Below are positions 1 to 8,158 of a DNA stretch of 47,790 bases, piece by piece (the first letter of the stretch is position 1; every line of letters starts with the position of its first letter). Below the pieces are notes generated by a model, which saw only the letters and a program-made list of their open reading frames with translations, did not search any database and was not told the DNA's origin. This DNA comes from Albidovulum sp. (GTDB lineage Bacteria > Pseudomonadota > Alphaproteobacteria > Rhodobacterales > Rhodobacteraceae). A program made the translations under genes and the position numbers. The DNA is taken from contig JAUQYA010000087.1 of NCBI GenBank assembly GCA_030837785.1, positions 1-47,790 on the forward strand. Direction: 5' to 3'.

Positions 1-140
1 GCCTTCCCGGCTTTCGCCAGTGGCTTCGGGGGACCTCTCCGGTCACGGTCGCGGGGGCGGCTGCGCTTCGGCGATGCGCCCGGATGGGTCGCAAAGCCGG
101 TCGCATTCCCTCTTCGCCTGCCCTAAGACAGGAACCAGCG
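1..140 (-). ncRNA. cobalamin riboswitch, 3' end cut by window edge
   Basis: Read on the minus strand, this stretch carries the conserved cobalamin-riboswitch blocks in order. They are GGTTCC with a short hairpin (about 120-136), AAGAGGGAATGCG (102-114), GCCGCCCCCGCGACCGTGA (43-61), and GCCACTGG (17-24) ending in CCGGGAAGGC (1-10). The RNA would end just left of the window, so it controls a minus-strand gene outside it, plausibly another B12 synthesis or transport gene (inference). A TTGACA hexamer at 170-175 on the minus strand is a candidate -35 box, but the matching -10 is poor. The element is divergent from cobO and does not lie on the cobO mRNA. Confidence 0.9.
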
Positions 141-190
141 CGCCTCACCTGAGGCATGTGCCACCCCCTTGTCAAGCAATGGAAGGGACC

Positions 191-823
191 ATGTCCGACC
201 CGAAACCGACCGATCCCGCAGAAGACGCCGCCCGCCACGCGCAGAAGATGGCCAAGAAGAAGGTCGCGCGCGACAAGATCATGGCCACCAAGGAGGGGGA
301 AAGGGGCCTGATCATCGTCCATACCGGCGCCGGCAAGGGGAAAAGCTCCGCAGGTTTCGGAATGATTCTCCGCTGCATCGCGCATGAGATGCCCTGTGCC
401 GTGGTCCAGTTCATCAAGGGCGCCTGGGACACCGGCGAAAGGCGGCTGATCGAGGGTCATTTCGGCGGTCTCTGCCAGTTCCACGCGATGGGCGAGGGAT
501 TCACCTGGGAGACGCAGGACAAGACCCGCGATATCGCCGCCGCCCGCCGGGGCTGGGAAAAGGCCAAGGAGTTGATCCGGGACGAGCGGAACCGGATGGT
601 GCTTCTGGACGAGATCAACATCGCGCTGCGCTATGACTATCTGCCGGTCGACGAGGTCGTGACCTTCCTCAAGACCGAGAAGCCGGCGATGACGCATGTC
701 GTGCTGACCGGCCGGAACGCGAAGGAGGAGCTGATCGAGCTTGCCGATCTGGTGACCGAGATGACGCTGGTGAAGCACCCGTTCCGGTCGGGGATCAAGG
801 GTCAGAAGGGCGTGGAGTTCTGA
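191..823 (+). CDS. cobO: cob(I)yrinic acid a,c-diamide adenosyltransferase CobO
   Basis: Cytosolic corrinoid adenosyltransferase of the CobO/CobA type, which transfers 5'-deoxyadenosine from ATP to the reduced cobalt of the corrin ring. The 210-residue protein has a nucleotide-binding loop GAGKGKS at residues 46-52 and the family segment VLLDEINIAL near residue 140. The length is normal for the family. I chose the ATG at 191 because GGAAGGG precedes it at a usable distance; an in-frame ATG at 179 and a long upstream open frame lack homology and run through the riboswitch region. It is the first plus-strand gene of the B12 cluster and is followed by a hairpin and a dispersed repeat. Confidence 0.95.
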   Translation: MSDPKPTDPAEDAARHAQKMAKKKVARDKIMATKEGERGLIIVHTGAGKGKSSAGFGMILRCIAHEMPCAVVQFIKGAWDTGERRLIEGHFGGLCQFHAMGEGFTWETQDKTRDIAAARRGWEKAKELIRDERNRMVLLDEINIALRYDYLPVDEVVTFLKTEKPAMTHVVLTGRNAKEELIELADLVTEMTLVKHPFRSGIKGQKGVEF

Positions 824-831
824 GGGCGCGG

Positions 832-850
832 CCGGGGGCGCCGCCCCCGG
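832..850 (+). terminator. hairpin downstream of cobO
   Basis: Perfect 8-bp inverted repeat, CCGGGGGC (832-839) and GCCCCCGG (843-850), with a 3-base loop, 9 bases after the cobO stop codon. A short T-run (TTTT, 863-866) follows 12 bases later, so it may act as a weak terminator. It is also the GC-rich outer part of the dispersed palindromic element that continues to about 1050. Confidence 0.5.
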
Positions 851-1050
851 GCCCCCGGAGTGTTTTAACCACAATGAAAGAACCTCCGTTCAGATATGGT
901 ACCACGGTACAGGCGGGAGCGCCGATGACCGTCCACGGTGAAAGCCCCCCGTCTCCCCGGACCTGTCCGCCCGAGGCGGGGGGCGGCAGCGTTCTTCCTG
1001 TTCCATTCATCGTGGCGCAAAATACTCCCGCCGGAGGCTCCTTCATTGTC
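838..1050. repeat. inverted pair of dispersed-repeat-like units
   Basis: The 253-bp gap between cobO and cobQ holds no convincing gene. It contains opposing copies of one unit. At 854-876 the plus strand reads CCCGGAGTGTTTT followed by AACCACAATGAA; reading the minus strand from 1031 to about 1005 gives GCGGGAGTATTTT followed by GCGCCACGATGAA. A second matching pair is ACAATGAAAGAACCTCCG at 871-888 against the complement of 1031-1048. Elements with this GC-hairpin plus TATTTT plus ATGAA layout recur in Rhodobacteraceae intergenic regions as I remember them. I could not verify copy number. Confidence 0.6.
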
Positions 1051-1076
1051 CGCCAGCGCCGCGCGGGGAGGTCTGC

Positions 1077-2519
1077 GTGACCGCGCTGATGATCCAGGGA
1101 TGCGGCTCGAACGTCGGCAAGTCGCTTCTGGTCGCAGGGCTTTGCCGGGCCGCGCGGCGGCGGGGGCTCACGGTCGCGCCGTTCAAGCCGCAGAACATGT
1201 CGAACAACGCTGCGGTGACCGTGGACGGAGGCGAGATCGGGCGGGCGCAGGCCTTGCAGGCGCTGGCCGCCGGTCTTGAACCGCATACCGACATGAATCC
1301 GGTGCTCCTGAAGCCCGAGACGGATACCGGTGCCCAGGTCGTGGTGCAGGGCCGGCGGCTGACGACCGTTCGCGCCAGAGACTATTCCGCCTTGAAGGCG
1401 CGGTTGTTGGCGCCGGTGCTCGAAAGCTTCGGACGGCTGAAAGCGGCCCATGATCTTGTCATCGTCGAGGGCGCGGGCAGCCCGGCCGAGGTCAACCTGC
1501 GCAGGGGCGACATCGCCAACATGGGGTTTGCCCGGGCCGCGGGCGTGCCGGTGGTGCTGGTGGGTGACATCGACCGGGGCGGCGTCATCGCCCAGATCGT
1601 CGGGACGCAGGCGGTGCTGGATCCCGCCGATGCGGCCCAGGTCGAGGGATTCCTCGTCAACAAGTTCCGCGGCGACCCTTCGCTTTTCGCCGACGGCTAC
1701 CGCCTGATCGAGGCGAAGACCGGGTGGCGCGGCTTTGGCGTCCTGCCGCATTTCGCGGCGGCGGCGAAGCTGCCGGCAGAGGACGCGCTCGACCTCGGGC
1801 GCGCGACGGAGGGCGGCCCGGTGAGGATCGCCTGCCTCGCCTTCAGCCGGATCGCCAATTTCGATGATCTCGATCCGCTGAAACTGGAACCCTCGGTGAC
1901 CCTGACAATGGTCCGCGCGGGCGAGGCGATACCCGGTGACGCGGCGCTGGTGATCCTGCCGGGTTCGAAGTCGACGCGCGGCGACCTTGCCTTCCTGCGG
2001 GCAGAGGGCTGGGACATCGACCTTGCCGCCCATGTGCGGCGCGGCGGGCATGTGCTCGGCATCTGCGGCGGCTACCAGATGCTCGGGCAAGGCATCGACG
2101 ACCCAGAGGGCCTTGAAGGCGCGCCCGGCGTGACCGGGGGACTCGGGTTTCTGGACGTCACCACGGTCATGACGCCCGAGAAGCGGCTGACGCGGAGCAC
2201 GGCCACCCACGCCGCGACAGGCGCGGCGATGGAGGGCTACGAGATCCACATCGGCCGCACCGAGGGGCCCGGCAGGAACCGGCCTTTCGCCTTCGTCGGC
2301 GGGACGCCGGAGGGCGCCGGTTCGGCTGATGGCCGCGTCATGGGCAGCTACCTGCACGGGATGTTCGCGGGAGATGCCTTCCGGTCAGCCTTCCTGGCGA
2401 GGTTCGGCGTGGCTGCCAAGGCGCACTACGGCGCCGAGGTGGAGACCACGCTCGATGCGCTGGCCGACCATCTCGAGGCGCATCTCGACGTGGCGGGGCT
2501 TCTGGCGCTGGCACGCTGA
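1077..2519 (+). CDS. cobQ: cobyric acid synthase CobQ
   Basis: Glutamine-dependent amidase that amidates four side chains of adenosylcobyrinic a,c-diamide to give adenosylcobyric acid. The 480-residue protein has an N-terminal dethiobiotin-synthetase-like ATPase with GSNVGKS at residues 10-16. It has a C-terminal type-1 glutamine amidotransferase domain with the nucleophile in GICGGYQMLG (Cys330) and the histidine in GSYLHGMF (His427). The GTG start at 1077 follows GGGAGG at a good distance; an ATG four codons later is the alternative. The gene converges with cobC only 8 bases downstream, and the two ends share a stem-loop. Confidence 0.96.
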   Translation: MTALMIQGCGSNVGKSLLVAGLCRAARRRGLTVAPFKPQNMSNNAAVTVDGGEIGRAQALQALAAGLEPHTDMNPVLLKPETDTGAQVVVQGRRLTTVRARDYSALKARLLAPVLESFGRLKAAHDLVIVEGAGSPAEVNLRRGDIANMGFARAAGVPVVLVGDIDRGGVIAQIVGTQAVLDPADAAQVEGFLVNKFRGDPSLFADGYRLIEAKTGWRGFGVLPHFAAAAKLPAEDALDLGRATEGGPVRIACLAFSRIANFDDLDPLKLEPSVTLTMVRAGEAIPGDAALVILPGSKSTRGDLAFLRAEGWDIDLAAHVRRGGHVLGICGGYQMLGQGIDDPEGLEGAPGVTGGLGFLDVTTVMTPEKRLTRSTATHAATGAAMEGYEIHIGRTEGPGRNRPFAFVGGTPEGAGSADGRVMGSYLHGMFAGDAFRSAFLARFGVAAKAHYGAEVETTLDALADHLEAHLDVAGLLALAR

Positions 2520-2539
2520 GCGCGGCGTCAGGCCAGCGC
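2505..2539. terminator. stem-loop spanning the cobQ/cobC convergent ends
   Basis: GCGCTGGC (2505-2512) pairs with GCCAGCGC (2532-2539), and inside it CTGA (2516-2519) pairs with TCAG (2528-2531). The inner arms contain the stop codons of both convergent genes. There is no T-run, so the function as a two-way terminator is inferred from position and symmetry. Confidence 0.5.
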
Positions 2540-3502
2540 GGCGGCGAGGCGGGCCCATTCCGGCTCGTCCCCCGGCAGGCCGAGGCGGAGCCAGGTTGCG
2601 GAATAGGGAAAGATGCGCGACCAGATCCGGGCGCGCGCCAGCCGTTCCTGCGCCTGCGCCGCGTCCGGCGCATCATAAAGCCGGAAGAGCGACGAGCCGC
2701 CGACAAGGCGCCAGCCGGCGCGCGCGGCAAGGGCATCCATCCGCCGGCTGTCCGCTGTCAGCCTGGCGGCGGTCTGCGCGGCCCAGGCGCCATCGGCAAG
2801 GGCCACGGCGCCGATCTCGATGGCGGCACCGCTCACCGGCCAGGGCCCGGCCATCGCGGCCAGGGTATCGATGTCGGCCTCGGCCCCCAGCACGAAGCCG
2901 AGACGAACCCCGGCAAGCCCGTAGAACTTTCCGAAGGACCGCAACACCAGCAGGCCGGGCGTCGCCGGGCCGGGGGCAAGGGAAAGCCCGGGCGTCGCGT
3001 CCGCGAAGCTCTCGTCGACGATCAGGCGACCGGTGTTGCGGGCGATCTCCCTGAGCCTGGTGGCCGAATGTGTGCGGCCATCGGGGTTGTTGGGGTTCAC
3101 GACGATGGCGAGATCGGCCCCGGCGAGCGCTTCGGGTGCGGCCACCTCCTCGACGATCCAGCCGGCGGCGAGGAGCGCGGCCGCATGTTCGTTGTAAGTG
3201 GGCGCGAGCACGCGGGCGCAGCCGGCCGGGCAAAGGCGCGGGATCATCTGGATCGCCGCCTGCGCGCCAGCGACGGGCAGGATCGCGGCCCCGGTCCGAT
3301 AGGCAGCCCGCGCGGCGGCGACGAGGCGCGCCTGCGCCGACCTGGTGGGAAGCGCGGCCCAGGCATCGGGCGGGATCGGCGGCAGCGGATAGGGCGCGCG
3401 GTTGATGCCTGTCGAGAGGTCGATCCAGTCCTCGGGCGCGCCGCCATATCGCGCCATCGCCGCGTCGATGTTGCCGCCGTGGTCCCGCGTCATCCGGCTC
3501 AC
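2528..3502 (-). CDS. cobC: threonine-phosphate decarboxylase CobC
   Basis: PLP-dependent fold-type I enzyme of the histidinol-phosphate aminotransferase family. In B12 synthesis it decarboxylates L-threonine O-phosphate to (R)-1-aminopropan-2-ol phosphate, the linker of the nucleotide loop. The 324-residue protein shows IDLSTGIN near the N-terminus, the substrate/PLP segment VVNPNNPDG, and the Schiff-base lysine in SFGKFYGLAG. The GTG start overlaps the cobD stop codon as GTGA, which suggests translational coupling; an ATG three codons later is possible. The name follows Pseudomonas denitrificans usage (CobD in Salmonella). It acts directly after BluE. Confidence 0.9.
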   Translation of the reverse strand: MSRMTRDHGGNIDAAMARYGGAPEDWIDLSTGINRAPYPLPPIPPDAWAALPTRSAQARLVAAARAAYRTGAAILPVAGAQAAIQMIPRLCPAGCARVLAPTYNEHAAALLAAGWIVEEVAAPEALAGADLAIVVNPNNPDGRTHSATRLREIARNTGRLIVDESFADATPGLSLAPGPATPGLLVLRSFGKFYGLAGVRLGFVLGAEADIDTLAAMAGPWPVSGAAIEIGAVALADGAWAAQTAARLTADSRRMDALAARAGWRLVGGSSLFRLYDAPDAAQAQERLARARIWSRIFPYSATWLRLGLPGDEPEWARLAAALA

Positions 3503-4440
3503 ACCACCGAAAGCACGGCGAGAATCAGGGCGAGCGCGAGCACCACGAAGCGGAACAGGCGAAGCGCCCGGGCGATGTCGGCCGCCTGCGGATCGGCTGC
3601 GCCTTCGTTCAGCCAGGGCTCGTCGGCGACATGGTCGTGATAGACCCGCGGCCCCGACAGGCGGATCTCCAGCGCGCCGGCAAGCGCCGCCTCGGGCCAG
3701 CCCGCGTTCGGCGACCGGTGTCGGCGCGCATCACGCCACATCGTCGCAAGCGCCGCGCGCGGGCGGGTCGAGACCAGCGCAAAAAGCAGGCCCGTCAGCC
3801 GCGCCGGGATGAGGTTCGCCAGATCGTCGATCCGGGCCGAGGCCCAGCCGAAGGCGTGGTGGCGCGGGGTGCGGTGGCCGATCATCGAATCGAGCGTGTT
3901 GATCGCCTTGTAGGCGGCGATCCCGGGCAGGCCGAAGATGACGCCCCAGAAGATCGGTGCGACAACGGCGTCCGAGGTGTTCTCGGCCAGGCTTTCCAGC
4001 GCTGCCCGCGCGACCCCTTCGCGGCCGAGCTGCTCGGGATCGCGACCGACGATCATCGACACGGCGCGACGCGCGGCGGCAAGATCGCCATCTGCAAGCG
4101 GCAGGGCAACGGCTTGCACATGGTCGCGCAGTGATCGCACCGCGACGAACGGCCAGGCCAGCACGCCCGTCAGCACGACGCCCGGCCACGCCCCGGGGAC
4201 GAGCCAGGTCAGCACCCAGGCGATTTCGGCGGCGGCACCGATCACGACGGCCGCCGCCACCACGCCGGCGATCCGCCGGGCGCCGTCGTCGGCGCCGTCG
4301 AGATTGATCCAGCGATCGAGCGCTCCGACGAGACGGCCGAGCCACGAGACCGGATGGCCGATCACCCGAAAGACCGGATTTGGCCAGCCGAGCAAGCTGT
4401 CGAGGCCAAGCGCCACGAGCATCATCATTGCGCCGGTCAT
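3499..4440 (-). CDS. cobD: cobalamin biosynthesis protein CobD/CbiB
   Basis: Integral membrane protein that joins aminopropanol phosphate to adenosylcobyric acid, forming adenosylcobinamide phosphate. The 313-residue sequence begins with a hydrophobic segment and has several further membrane segments. It shows the family stretches DSLLGWPNPVFRVIGHPV near the N-terminus and ALESLAENTSDAVVAP in the middle. It overlaps bluE by ATGA and cobC by GTGA, so bluE, cobD and cobC look like one translationally coupled leftward operon. Confidence 0.93.
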   Translation of the reverse strand: MTGAMMMLVALGLDSLLGWPNPVFRVIGHPVSWLGRLVGALDRWINLDGADDGARRIAGVVAAAVVIGAAAEIAWVLTWLVPGAWPGVVLTGVLAWPFVAVRSLRDHVQAVALPLADGDLAAARRAVSMIVGRDPEQLGREGVARAALESLAENTSDAVVAPIFWGVIFGLPGIAAYKAINTLDSMIGHRTPRHHAFGWASARIDDLANLIPARLTGLLFALVSTRPRAALATMWRDARRHRSPNAGWPEAALAGALEIRLSGPRVYHDHVADEPWLNEGAADPQAADIARALRLFRFVVLALALILAVLSVV

Positions 4441-5258
4441 ACCCTTGCCCCTACGCGAAACCGCACGATCCCCCTCATGCCTGCCGCGCGCAGGGCGCCC
4501 GCGGCGGCTTCGGGGATTCGTCCGGGCACGAATAGCAGGCCGCGCGCGGATCCGGTATGGCCGATGACGAAGCCGGCCGCCCCGAGATCACGCGCGAGCG
4601 CGTCGGTCGGGTCACCCGCCGGGCCGCGCAGGGCGAGCGTGCGGCGGGCGGAAGCGGTGGCGATGTCGGCGAGTGCCTCGGCCCGGCCGGCATGCGCGGC
4701 GGTGACCCAGGCATCCACCAGATCCCCGATGTCCGGGAAATCCAGGTCATCGGCATCGGTGCGCCGGCCGGGGCCGAGAAACCCGCCGATCACGTCGATG
4801 CGGGGCAGGGCAGGAAGGCGGCGGAGCACCCGGCCCTCGCGAGACGCCCAGAGAAGCCTTTCGGGGGCGGGAAACATGAGCGGGTCGCTTGCGCCCTCGG
4901 CGTCGATGCAGGCGCGCGCGATGGCCTCTGGCGGATCGTCGGCACCGGCGAGGCGGGCAAGCGCCACGAGCGTTGCGGTGGAAGCGCCCGCCCCGCCGCC
5001 CGCGGGCATCGTCGCGCTGAGGCGCACCCGGCCCAACAGGCCGAGGCCGAGCCGCGCGACGAAACGTCGCGCCCGATCGGGCGTGACCAGGTGCTGCCCG
5101 CTGCCGTGGATGGAAAGCCCCGCGCCGGGACGATGCCAGCCCGCCACCACGACCGCCGGGCAGGGAACCGAGATCAGGGCGACCGGCCCGACCGGACCGA
5201 TCCGGCCCTGCAGGAACTCGCCGAAGTGGCCCGTCACCCGAACCTGCGGCGCGCTCAC
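4437..5258 (-). CDS. bluE: L-threonine kinase BluE (GHMP family)
   Basis: GHMP-superfamily kinase, 273 residues. The ATP-binding GHMP signature is PAGGGAGAST, and the N-terminus VRVTGHFGEFLQGRIG resembles PduX/BluE proteins. BluE phosphorylates L-threonine to feed CobC and is known from Rhodobacterales, where it replaces Salmonella PduX. I chose the GTG at 5258: it overlaps the upstream phosphatase stop as GTGA, and the 11 residues added by a GTG at 5291 do not look like family sequence. Its position before cobD and cobC supports the assignment. Confidence 0.85.
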   Translation of the reverse strand: MSAPQVRVTGHFGEFLQGRIGPVGPVALISVPCPAVVVAGWHRPGAGLSIHGSGQHLVTPDRARRFVARLGLGLLGRVRLSATMPAGGGAGASTATLVALARLAGADDPPEAIARACIDAEGASDPLMFPAPERLLWASREGRVLRRLPALPRIDVIGGFLGPGRRTDADDLDFPDIGDLVDAWVTAAHAGRAEALADIATASARRTLALRGPAGDPTDALARDLGAAGFVIGHTGSARGLLFVPGRIPEAAAGALRAAGMRGIVRFRVGARV

Positions 5259-5830
5259 ACGGGCCCCCAGTTGACGGTGCCGACCGACCACCCCCCGCCG
5301 GACAAGGCCCGGAGCCGCGTGAGCGACAGCGGCGCCACCTCGAAGGCAAGCGCCGGAGGCACCGCGCCGAGGGCAAGCGCGAGGGCGGCGCGCACCGTCC
5401 CGGCATGGGCCACGACGGTCACGCGGCCGCCGCCCGCAAGGCGCTCCAGCGCAGGCGCGACCCGGGAGCAGAGATCGGCGAAGCTTTCGCCGTCCGGCGG
5501 GCGGTGGCGGGCAAGATCGTCGGGCGAGAGCGGGCCGAGATCGGGAATGTCGCTCATCTCCTTCCCGTCCCAGAGACCGAAATCCTGCTCCCAGAGCGCC
5601 GGGTCGGCGTCGAGGATCGCCACGGGCCAGAGCGCCGCGGCGGTCTGCCGGCAGCGCAGGGCGGGGCTGGTGACGATCCGCCCCGGATCGCCGACGGCCG
5701 CGCGCAGCGCTGCGATGCGGGCCGCGTCGGAACAGTCGGCCGGAACGTCGGTCCGGCCGCAGAGTCGCCCCCCCGTCAGCGCAGGGGCATGACGGATCAG
5801 GATCAGTTCTGTCGCGGCACGGGCGATCAC
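5255..5830 (-). CDS. histidine phosphatase, probable alpha-ribazole phosphatase
   Basis: 191-residue histidine phosphatase (phosphoglycerate-mutase-like). The catalytic RHG-type motif is LILIRHAP near the N-terminus, the family segment is CRQTA, and the second catalytic histidine is in VVAHAGTVRAAL. In a B12 cluster the expected job is removal of phosphate from alpha-ribazole 5'-phosphate or adenosylcobalamin 5'-phosphate. The GTG start at 5830 follows AGGGAGA. A much longer open frame extends upstream to 6625, but that part is antisense to cobU and cobT. The gene is first of the leftward operon and divergent from cobU. Confidence 0.8.
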   Translation of the reverse strand: MIARAATELILIRHAPALTGGRLCGRTDVPADCSDAARIAALRAAVGDPGRIVTSPALRCRQTAAALWPVAILDADPALWEQDFGLWDGKEMSDIPDLGPLSPDDLARHRPPDGESFADLCSRVAPALERLAGGGRVTVVAHAGTVRAALALALGAVPPALAFEVAPLSLTRLRALSGGGWSVGTVNWGPV

Positions 5831-5881
5831 GGTCGCATTCTCCCTTTCACGGACGGCGCGTTTCTGCTTTGAGAGCGGGCG

Positions 5882-6388
5882 ATGGGCAAGACGATACTGA
5901 TCACCGGGGGCGCCCGGTCGGGCAAAAGCGGCATCGCGGAGGCGATGGCGCTGTCGCTCGGCCGCCCTGCCGTCTACATCGCCACCGCCGAGGCGCATGA
6001 CGCCGAGATGGCGGCGCGGATCGCCACCCATCAGGCGCGGCGGGGGCCGGAGTGGCTGGACCATCCCGCGCCGCGCGCGCTGGTGGCAGCCCTTGGCGCA
6101 ACGGACGGGAAAGGCCCGCGGCTTGTCGATTGCCTGACGCTGTGGCTGACCAACCTGATGCTCGCCGAAGCCGATTGGCGCGGTGCGGGGCAGGCGCTGG
6201 TCGCGGCGCTGCCCGCCCAGCGCGATCCCGTCGTGATCGTGACCAATGAGGTCGGCATGGGGATCGTTCCCGACAATCCGCTCGGCCGCGCCTTCCGCGA
6301 TGCGGCGGGTCTTCTGAACCAATGGGTCGCGGCGGCGGCCGACGAAGTCTACCTGGCCGTCTCGGGCCTTCCCCTGAAAGTGAAATGA
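5882..6388 (+). CDS. cobU: adenosylcobinamide kinase / guanylyltransferase
   Basis: Bifunctional CobU (CobP in Pseudomonas). It phosphorylates adenosylcobinamide and then transfers GMP to give adenosylcobinamide-GDP. The 168-residue protein has the P-loop GGARSGKS at residues 9-16, the histidine expected to be guanylylated in THQARRG (His50), and the segment VDCLTLWLTNL. It is near the short end of the family but looks complete. It starts a rightward operon with cobT one base after its stop, then cobS overlapping. Confidence 0.94.
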   Translation: MGKTILITGGARSGKSGIAEAMALSLGRPAVYIATAEAHDAEMAARIATHQARRGPEWLDHPAPRALVAALGATDGKGPRLVDCLTLWLTNLMLAEADWRGAGQALVAALPAQRDPVVIVTNEVGMGIVPDNPLGRAFRDAAGLLNQWVAAAADEVYLAVSGLPLKVK

Positions 6389-6389
6389 C

Positions 6390-7409
6390 ATGAGCCTTCC
6401 GCGGATCTCCTCGCTTGCCCAGCTTGCGGCCCTTGCCGACCGGCTGCCCGTTGCCGACACCCAGGCGGCCGAGGCGGCGCGGGCGCGGCAGAACTCCCTG
6501 ACCAAGCCGCCCGGTTCGCTCGGCCGGCTCGAGCAGATCGCGGAATTCATGGCCGCCTGGCGCGGAACCGCGCGGCCGGAAATCCGCAACGCCCAGGCGC
6601 TCGTCTTCGCCGGCAACCACGGCATCTGCGCGCAGGGGGTGAATCCCTATCCGCAGGACGTGACGGCCCAGATGGTTGCCAACTTCCGGGCCGGCGGGGC
6701 CGCGATCAACCAGCTTTGCGCGACCAACGGCGCCGGGCTTTCGGTGATCGCGCTGGAGCTTGACCGGCCGACCGGTGATTTCACCGAGGGCCCGGCGATG
6801 GACGAGGTGGACTGCCTCGACGCGCTCTGGCAGGGGGCGGCGGCCGTCGATGCGGGCGCGGACATCCTGATCCTCGGGGAGATGGGCATCGGCAATTCTA
6901 CCGTCGCCGCGGCGCTGGCCGCGGCCTGCTTCGGCGGGCCCGTGGCCGAGTGGGTCGGGCCAGGAACAGGCTCTGACAAGGCCGGAATCGCACGAAAGAT
7001 CGACGCGATCGAGCGCGGGCTGAAGCGTCATGCGGGCGTCCTTGGCAATGCCGGAGGCGTGCTTGCGGCGCTTGGCGGACGCGAACAGGCAGCGATCTGC
7101 GGCGCGGTCCTGGCGGCGCGGGCAGAGCGCATCCCGGTGATCCTCGACGGGTTCATCTGCACCGCCGCTGCTGCCGTGCTCTACGCCGCGGACAAGCGGC
7201 TTCTGGATCATTGTCTTGTCGGTCACACCTCGGCCGAGCCCGGCCACCGGAAGCTTCTGGCCGCGATCCACAAGCGCCCGGTTCTGGAATTCGACATGCG
7301 GCTCGGCGAGGGCTCGGGTGCGGCGCTTGCACTCGGCATCGTGCGCGCGGCGCTTGCCTGCCACAACGGCATGGCCACGTTCGGCGAGGCCGGAGTGTCG
7401 GAGGCATGA
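6390..7409 (+). CDS. cobT: nicotinate-nucleotide--dimethylbenzimidazole phosphoribosyltransferase CobT
   Basis: CobT (CobU in Pseudomonas) activates 5,6-dimethylbenzimidazole to alpha-ribazole phosphate using nicotinate mononucleotide. The 339-residue protein is of normal length. It has the family segments LTKPPGSLGRLE near residue 40, VFAGNHGI, GEMGIGNST and, near the C-terminus, DMRLGEGSGA with the catalytic glutamate. The ATG comes one base after the cobU stop codon, and cobS starts within the cobT stop (ATGA), so the three genes are co-translated. Confidence 0.95.
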   Translation: MSLPRISSLAQLAALADRLPVADTQAAEAARARQNSLTKPPGSLGRLEQIAEFMAAWRGTARPEIRNAQALVFAGNHGICAQGVNPYPQDVTAQMVANFRAGGAAINQLCATNGAGLSVIALELDRPTGDFTEGPAMDEVDCLDALWQGAAAVDAGADILILGEMGIGNSTVAAALAAACFGGPVAEWVGPGTGSDKAGIARKIDAIERGLKRHAGVLGNAGGVLAALGGREQAAICGAVLAARAERIPVILDGFICTAAAAVLYAADKRLLDHCLVGHTSAEPGHRKLLAAIHKRPVLEFDMRLGEGSGAALALGIVRAALACHNGMATFGEAGVSEA

Positions 7410-8158
7410 GCGGGGGGCGGGCCGACGAACTGAGGCTCGCGTTCCTCCTGCTCACGCGCCTGCCGGTCCGCCCGATTCCCGGCGAGGCACCGGCGATGGC
7501 GGCTTCGTCCTGGGCCTGGCCGATCGTGGGGTTGGTCGTCGGCGGGATTTCGGCGCTGGTCTGCCTTCTTGCGCTTGCGCTTGGGCTGCCGCCGGCGATG
7601 GCGGCCATCCTTGCATTGGCCGCAGCCGTGCTGGTGACGGGCGGGATGCACGAAGACGGTCTGGCCGACCTCGCCGACGGGTTCGGCGGCGGGCGGACGC
7701 GCGAGCGCAAGCTCGAGATCATGCGCGACAGCCGGATCGGCTCCTACGGGGTCATCGCACTGGTCCTTGCCCTCGGCTTCCGGGCCACGGCCATTGTCGC
7801 CTTGATCGGGGGGGGCGGATCGGTCTTCACCCTCGCCGCCCTCGCCGCTGGCTCGCGCGCAGTGCTGCCGGCGGCGATCGCCCTGATGCCTGCGGCCCGG
7901 GGGGACGGGTTGGGTCGCGCGGCCGCCGGAATCGACCCGGTTCCTGCCCGTGCCGCCGCTGCGATCGGCTTTCTCTGCCTGATGCCGCTCGGCATCGGCA
8001 CTGCGGTCGTCACCGCGGCGGCGATCGCCTTCGCAGCCCTGGTTGTCGCGCGCCTGGCGATGCGCCAGATCGGCGGGCAGACGGGCGATGTGCTGGGGGC
8101 GATGCAGCACCTTGCCGAATGCGCGGGCTGGGCTGCTGCCATTGCCATAGTCGTTTGA
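7406..8158 (+). CDS. cobS: adenosylcobinamide-GDP ribazoletransferase CobS
   Basis: Membrane-bound cobalamin(-phosphate) synthase, the step that attaches the lower-ligand nucleotide to adenosylcobinamide-GDP. The 250-residue protein has LAFLLLTRLPV at the N-terminus, several alanine-rich membrane helices, and the metal-binding motif HEDGLADLADGFGGG near residues 80-95. The ATG at 7406 overlaps the cobT stop and is preceded by GGAGG. Its stop codon lies inside the first of two TTTGATCAAA palindromes. Confidence 0.93.
   Translation: MSGGRADELRLAFLLLTRLPVRPIPGEAPAMAASSWAWPIVGLVVGGISALVCLLALALGLPPAMAAILALAAAVLVTGGMHEDGLADLADGFGGGRTRERKLEIMRDSRIGSYGVIALVLALGFRATAIVALIGGGGSVFTLAALAAGSRAVLPAAIALMPAARGDGLGRAAAGIDPVPARAAAAIGFLCLMPLGIGTAVVTAAAIAFAALVVARLAMRQIGGQTGDVLGAMQHLAECAGWAAAIAIVV

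Noticed and set aside
795..2357. 520-residue open frame antisense to cobQ
   Set aside because: Rich in Arg, Ala, Gly and His with no recognisable family; it mirrors the third-position GC of cobQ, which is a certain gene.
5255..6625. 456-residue minus-strand frame as one protein
   Set aside because: Only the last 191 residues are a histidine phosphatase; the upstream part is antisense to cobU and cobT.
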